Source of the DNA: DASUFI01 sp036274635
Lineage (GTDB): Bacteria; Planctomycetota; B15-G4
Assembly (NCBI GenBank): GCA_036274635.1
Contig: DASUFI010000134.1
Coordinates: forward strand, 1-8,307
Direction of reading: 5' to 3'
DNA length: 8,307 nucleotides
This document shows positions 5,592 to 8,307 of the stretch, piece after piece. The first letter of the stretch is position 1; each line of letters begins with the position of its first letter. The notes under the pieces were generated by a model. The model had not been told where the DNA came from. It saw nothing but the letters and a program-made list of their open reading frames with translations, and did no database searches. A program made the translations under genes and the position numbers.

Positions 5592-6614
5592 ATGGCCCAG
5601 TTCAGCGTGCGCCCCTACGAGCCCGGCGACGAGGAGGGCCTGCTGGACCTCTTCAACCGCGTGTTCGCGGAGGGCAACCCGGCCTTCGTGCCGCGCACAA
5701 TGCCGACGTGGCGCAGGCTGTACGCCGACAACCCGGCGGGCGTGCAGATCTTCGTGGGCCTCGACGCGGACCGCCGCATCGTCGCGAACTACAGCAGCCA
5801 GCCCTCGGCCGCGGTGGTGCGCGGCCGCCGGCGCCTGTGCACGCAGGCCGTGGACAGCTGCGTGGACCGCGCCTGGCGCGGCTCGCTCCGCAAGCAGAGC
5901 CTGTTCGTGACCATCGCGACCGAGTTCATCCGCCACTACAGCACGCCGGGGCGCGCGCCCTTCGACGACTACATGTACGGCTTCCCCAACGAGCAGGCCT
6001 TCCCGGTGGGCACGCGCATCATCGGGTACAAGCCGGTGCACGTGCCGCTGCCGGCGCTCGTGCGCGAGCCGGACGAAGCGTGGCTCGAGGGACTGCAGCG
6101 CGAGGCGGCCGGGGTGCGTGTGGAGGAGGTGGCGGCGCAGGGCCCGGGGCCGCTGCCGGCGCTCTTCGAGGCGCACCTGGCGGACTGGCCGCTGGGCATC
6201 TGGCGCGACGAGGCCTGGCTGACGTGGCGCTACGGGCCGCGGCCCGACGGCCTCTCGTACGGCGCGCTGCTGGCGCGGCGGGGCGGGCAGGCGGTGGCGG
6301 CGGTGGTGTATCGGCTGGGGTGGATGGGACAGCCGGTGGTGCCACTGGTGGACTGGATCGGCAGCGGTCGCGATCGCGGCGCGCTGGCGGCGCTGCTGGC
6401 GGAGGTGGGGCGGCGCACGCGCGCGGCGGGCGGCAGCAGGCTGCTCACGTGGGCCACGCCGCCGATGCCGCACGCGGCGACGCTGGCGGCGCTGGGGCTG
6501 GCGGCCGAGCCCTCGCCCTTCAACCTGTGCATCATGACCTTCGCGCCGGAGTGCGAGCTGGAGTGGGCCAAGGCCCACTGGTGCCTCACGATGGGCGACA
6601 GCGACATCTACTGA
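5592..6614 (+). CDS. GNAT-like acyltransferase
   Basis: This 340-residue protein begins at ATG 5592 with FSVRPYEPGDEEGLLDLFNRVF (4-23), the typical first strand and helix of a GNAT N-acyltransferase. Further points are PAGVQIFVGLDADRRIVANYSSQP (48-71), QAVDSCVDRAWRGSLRKQSLF (85-105) where the acyl-CoA pyrophosphate site would be expected, and YMYGFPNEQAFPVGTRIIGYKPV (127-149), a pattern known to me from Eis/Acetyltransf_9-like proteins often seen in exopolysaccharide loci. A second half (about 190-340) has another GNAT-like layout with VYRLGWMGQPVVPLVDWIG and a WCLTMGDSDIY end (330-340). The double layout and length fit two tandem GNAT-like lobes. A cytoplasmic role in acylating an amino sugar is plausible given the deacetylase gene 31 bp downstream, but the substrate is not shown. 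Earlier in-frame sequence through the repeat region is not coding. No clear ribosome site precedes it. Confidence 0.75.
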   Translation: MAQFSVRPYEPGDEEGLLDLFNRVFAEGNPAFVPRTMPTWRRLYADNPAGVQIFVGLDADRRIVANYSSQPSAAVVRGRRRLCTQAVDSCVDRAWRGSLRKQSLFVTIATEFIRHYSTPGRAPFDDYMYGFPNEQAFPVGTRIIGYKPVHVPLPALVREPDEAWLEGLQREAAGVRVEEVAAQGPGPLPALFEAHLADWPLGIWRDEAWLTWRYGPRPDGLSYGALLARRGGQAVAAVVYRLGWMGQPVVPLVDWIGSGRDRGALAALLAEVGRRTRAAGGSRLLTWATPPMPHAATLAALGLAAEPSPFNLCIMTFAPECELEWAKAHWCLTMGDSDIY

Positions 6615-6633
6615 ACCCGTGGCCGGCCGCGCG

Positions 6634-6639
6634 TAGACT
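6634..6639 (+). promoter_or_regulatory. Possible -10 box giving a leaderless transcript for the deacetylase
   Basis: TAGACT ends 6 bases before ATG 6646, and there is no Shine-Dalgarno sequence. If it acts as a -10 element, transcription would begin at or next to the start codon, giving a leaderless mRNA. A -35 box is weak (CTGAAC at 6611-6616, 17-bp spacer to 6634, three of six consensus bases). Confidence 0.33.
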
Positions 6640-6645
6640 CCCGGC

Positions 6646-7353
6646 ATGGACGACGCCACGCGCCCGCTGCCGCCGCCCCGCGTCGCGCGGCCTGTCACGG
6701 CGCCGCCGTACCGCGGGCGCGTGCTGGTGGTGGCGCCGCATCCGGACGACGAGGCCATCGGCCCGGGCGCCACGCTGGTGCTGCACCGTCGGCTGGGCGA
6801 CGAGGTGAGCGCGCTGTTCGTGACCAGCGGCGTCCATGGCGACAACCGCGGCCGGCTGCCGGAGGCCGAGTACATCGCGCTGCGGCGGCGCGAGGCGCAG
6901 GCCGCCGCGCAGACGCTGGGCGTGGGGCGCACGGACTTCTGGGACTATCCGGACGGCATGGTGGTCACCGAGGGCGACCTCGCGGCGGTGACCGAGCGGC
7001 TGGCGGTGCACCTCGCGGCGAGCCGGCCGGAGGTGATCTACGCGCCGCACGCCGGCGAGCAGCACAGCGACCACCACTTCGTCTCGCTGGCCGTGCAGCG
7101 GGCCGTGGAGGAGGCGCATCGGCGCGGCGCCAGGACGCGCGTGCTGGGCTACGAGGTCTGGACTCCGCTGCAGCCCGACTGGGCGGTGGACGTGGCCGCG
7201 GTGTACGCGACCAAGCTGGCCGCCATCCGCTGCTACAGGAGCCAGCTCGAGCTGAACGACATCCCGCGCGCGGTCGAGGGCCTCAACACCTACCGCGCGG
7301 TGCTGCTGCCGCCGGGCGGGTCGTACGCGGAGGTGTTCTCGGAGGTGGCGTGA
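6646..7353 (+). CDS. PIG-L/LmbE-family zinc-dependent N-deacetylase
   Basis: This 235-residue protein belongs to the family that removes N-acetyl groups from amino sugars such as GlcNAc linked to inositol, lipid or other carriers (PIG-L, MshB, BshB). After a Pro/Arg-rich N-terminus, strand 1 RVLVVAPHPDDEAIGPG (25-41) carries the signature PHPDDE with expected zinc ligands His32 and Asp35 and catalytic base Asp34. The third zinc ligand is expected at His143 in HSDHH (140-144). ELRRREA-like segment IALRRREAQAAAQTLGV (77-93) and FWDYPDG (98-104) are also usual for the family, as is YRSQLELNDIPRAVEGLNTYRA near 197-218. All key residues are present, so it should be active. No signal peptide or membrane helix is seen, so it is probably cytoplasmic. 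It sits 31 bp after the GNAT-like gene and overlaps archease by 4 bp. The substrate is unknown; a glycan precursor sugar is a reasonable guess. Confidence 0.9.
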   Translation: MDDATRPLPPPRVARPVTAPPYRGRVLVVAPHPDDEAIGPGATLVLHRRLGDEVSALFVTSGVHGDNRGRLPEAEYIALRRREAQAAAQTLGVGRTDFWDYPDGMVVTEGDLAAVTERLAVHLAASRPEVIYAPHAGEQHSDHHFVSLAVQRAVEEAHRRGARTRVLGYEVWTPLQPDWAVDVAAVYATKLAAIRCYRSQLELNDIPRAVEGLNTYRAVLLPPGGSYAEVFSEVA

Positions 7354-7781
7354 GCGGCGCGCGCTGGGAGCACTTCGCGCACGGCGCGGACATCGGCGTG
7401 CGCGGCCGCGGCGCGACGCGCGAGGAAGCCTTCGAGCAGTGCGCACTCGCTCTCACGGCCGTGATCACCGATCCCGCCGGCGTGGGCCGGGACGTGCGCG
7501 TCGAGCTGGCGGTGCAGGCCGCGCAGGACGACCTGCTGCTGCTCGAGTTCCTGAACATGCTGGTCTACGAGATGGCCGTGCGCCGCTGGCTGTGCGCGCG
7601 CTGCGAGGTGGCCATCGCGGGCGCGCCGGGCGGGCGGCTGACGGCGGTGGCGTGGGGCGAGCGCGTGGACGTGGCGCGACACCAGCCGGCGGTGGAGGTG
7701 AAGGGCGCCACGCTCACGGAGCTGGCCGTGACGCGCGACGCCGGCGGCCGCTGGCGCGCGCAGTGCGTGGTGGACGTCTGA
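7350..7781 (+). CDS. Archease, RtcB activator
   Basis: This 143-residue protein is a full-length archease, a small metal-binding protein that speeds guanylylation and multiple turnover of the RNA ligase RtcB. It starts at GTG 7350 inside a GTGA overlap with the deacetylase gene; GGAGGT (7341-7346) is a ribosome site only 3 bases upstream. Recognisable family parts are FAHGADIGVRGRGATREEAFEQ (9-30) with metal-ligand Asp14, LLLLEFLNMLVYEM (62-75), RHQPAVEVKGATLTEL (110-125), and the C-terminal AQCVVDV whose Asp142 is an expected ligand. The family usually reads HTADIG; here Thr is Gly (HGADIG). Placement directly before rtcB supports the call strongly. Coupling to the deacetylase gene is unusual in function and may simply reflect operon compaction. 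Confidence 0.95.
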   Translation: MSGARWEHFAHGADIGVRGRGATREEAFEQCALALTAVITDPAGVGRDVRVELAVQAAQDDLLLLEFLNMLVYEMAVRRWLCARCEVAIAGAPGGRLTAVAWGERVDVARHQPAVEVKGATLTELAVTRDAGGRWRAQCVVDV

Positions 7782-7806
7782 GCGGCCCCGGCGGATCATC
7801 GCGCGC

Positions 7807-8307
7807 ATGGACGTCAGGCGCTGGAAGCAGGCGGGCGAGATGGAATGGCACCTGCCGGCCACGGGCGCGATGCGTGTGCCCGGCATCCTCTATGCCACGG
7901 CCGAGCTGCTGGCGGACATGGACGAGAAGGTGGGCGAGCAGGTGCGCAACGTGGCCAGCCTGCCCGGCATCGTGCGCGCGAGCTACGCGATGCCGGACGC
8001 GCACTGGGGCTACGGCTTCCCCATCGGCGGCGTGGCGGCCTTCGATCCGCAGGACGGCGTGGTGTCGGGCGGCGGCGTGGGCTTCGACATCTCCTGCGGT
8101 GTGCGGCTGCTGCTGACGACGCTGGACGTGGGCGAGCTGCGCGCGCGGCAGCGGCCGCTGGCGGAGCGGCTGTTCAAGGCCATCCCGGCGGGCGTGGGGA
8201 GCGAGGGCGGCGTGGCGCTGGGCGGCGAGACGGACGCGATGCTGGAGGGCGGCGCGCGCTGGGCCGTCGGGCGCGGCTACGGCGAGGAGGCGGACCTGCA
8301 GCGCATC
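7807..8307 (+). CDS. rtcB: RtcB RNA ligase, 3'-truncated by the window edge
   Basis: The frame from ATG 7807 is open to the window end, giving 167 residues, about one third to two fifths of a full RtcB. RtcB joins RNA 2',3'-cyclic phosphate or 3'-phosphate ends to 5'-OH ends with GTP and Mn2+, in tRNA splicing-type and RNA-repair reactions in the cytoplasm. Conserved parts seen are MPDAHWGYGFPIGGVAAFD (62-80) and VGFDISCGVR (91-100), where Asp94 and Cys97 are the expected manganese ligands (the common form is DINCGVR). The histidine that forms the GMP adduct lies beyond the window. The start is chosen by homology to the WHLP...MRVPG lead and its position 25 bp after archease; a weak GCGGAT (7791-7796) is the only ribosome-site candidate. 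No rtcR regulator or rtcA is visible, so regulation by the sigma-54 RtcR system cannot be assessed. Confidence 0.96.
   Translation, partial: MDVRRWKQAGEMEWHLPATGAMRVPGILYATAELLADMDEKVGEQVRNVASLPGIVRASYAMPDAHWGYGFPIGGVAAFDPQDGVVSGGGVGFDISCGVRLLLTTLDVGELRARQRPLAERLFKAIPAGVGSEGGVALGGETDAMLEGGARWAVGRGYGEEADLQRI

Noticed and set aside
5244..6932. 562-residue minus-strand frame across the repeat region and acyltransferase
   Set aside because: Basic, low-complexity product without motifs; it runs through the repeat doublet and lies opposite two supported genes.

Overview
This is a GC-rich window whose ten genes all lie on the + strand. Gene overlaps and short gaps make it read as one or a few operons. 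A Wzm/Wzt-type polysaccharide ABC exporter points to a Gram-negative bacterium. The strong G/C-ending codon use, the archease-RtcB pair and the -10-like TAnnCT boxes close to start codons would fit a high-GC Pseudomonadota (for example a Xanthomonadales-like gammaproteobacterium), but this placement is an inference and no rRNA or marker gene supports it.

Layout. Positions 1-612 hold the 3' part of a ROK-family sugar kinase. After a 128-bp gap with promoter-like and operator-like sequence comes the export pair: permease (741-1634, Wzm-like) and ATPase with a C-terminal substrate-binding domain (1636-2910, Wzt-like), separated by one base. A small 76-residue conserved-looking protein of unknown role follows (2930-3160), then two family-2 glycosyltransferases that overlap by 4 bp (3252-4433 and 4430-5356). 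A 235-bp gap (5357-5591) carries the most striking non-coding feature: two head-to-head, ~60-bp repeat units, each with its own internal palindrome and a TGCATATGCA core, forming a 141-bp inverted repeat (5397-5537), followed directly by a short GC hairpin. Downstream are a GNAT-like acyltransferase (5592-6614), a PIG-L/LmbE-type deacetylase (6646-7353), an archease overlapping it by 4 bp (7350-7781), and the 5' part of the RNA ligase gene rtcB (7807 to the window end).

How it may work together. The transporter and glycosyltransferases are parts of an ABC-transporter-dependent surface polysaccharide (O-antigen-like) pathway: glycosyltransferases build a lipid-linked glycan in the cytoplasm and Wzm/Wzt moves it across the inner membrane. 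The deacetylase/acyltransferase pair could modify N-acyl groups of a sugar in the same glycan, which is inference from adjacency. Archease and RtcB form an RNA-repair unit (RNA ligation, activated by archease) and look functionally separate, although the archease start is coupled to the end of the deacetylase gene.

Nothing here is a clear new defence or mobile system. The best candidates for novelty are the nested palindromic repeat doublet, the C-terminal extension of the first glycosyltransferase, and the altered zinc motif of the ROK protein.
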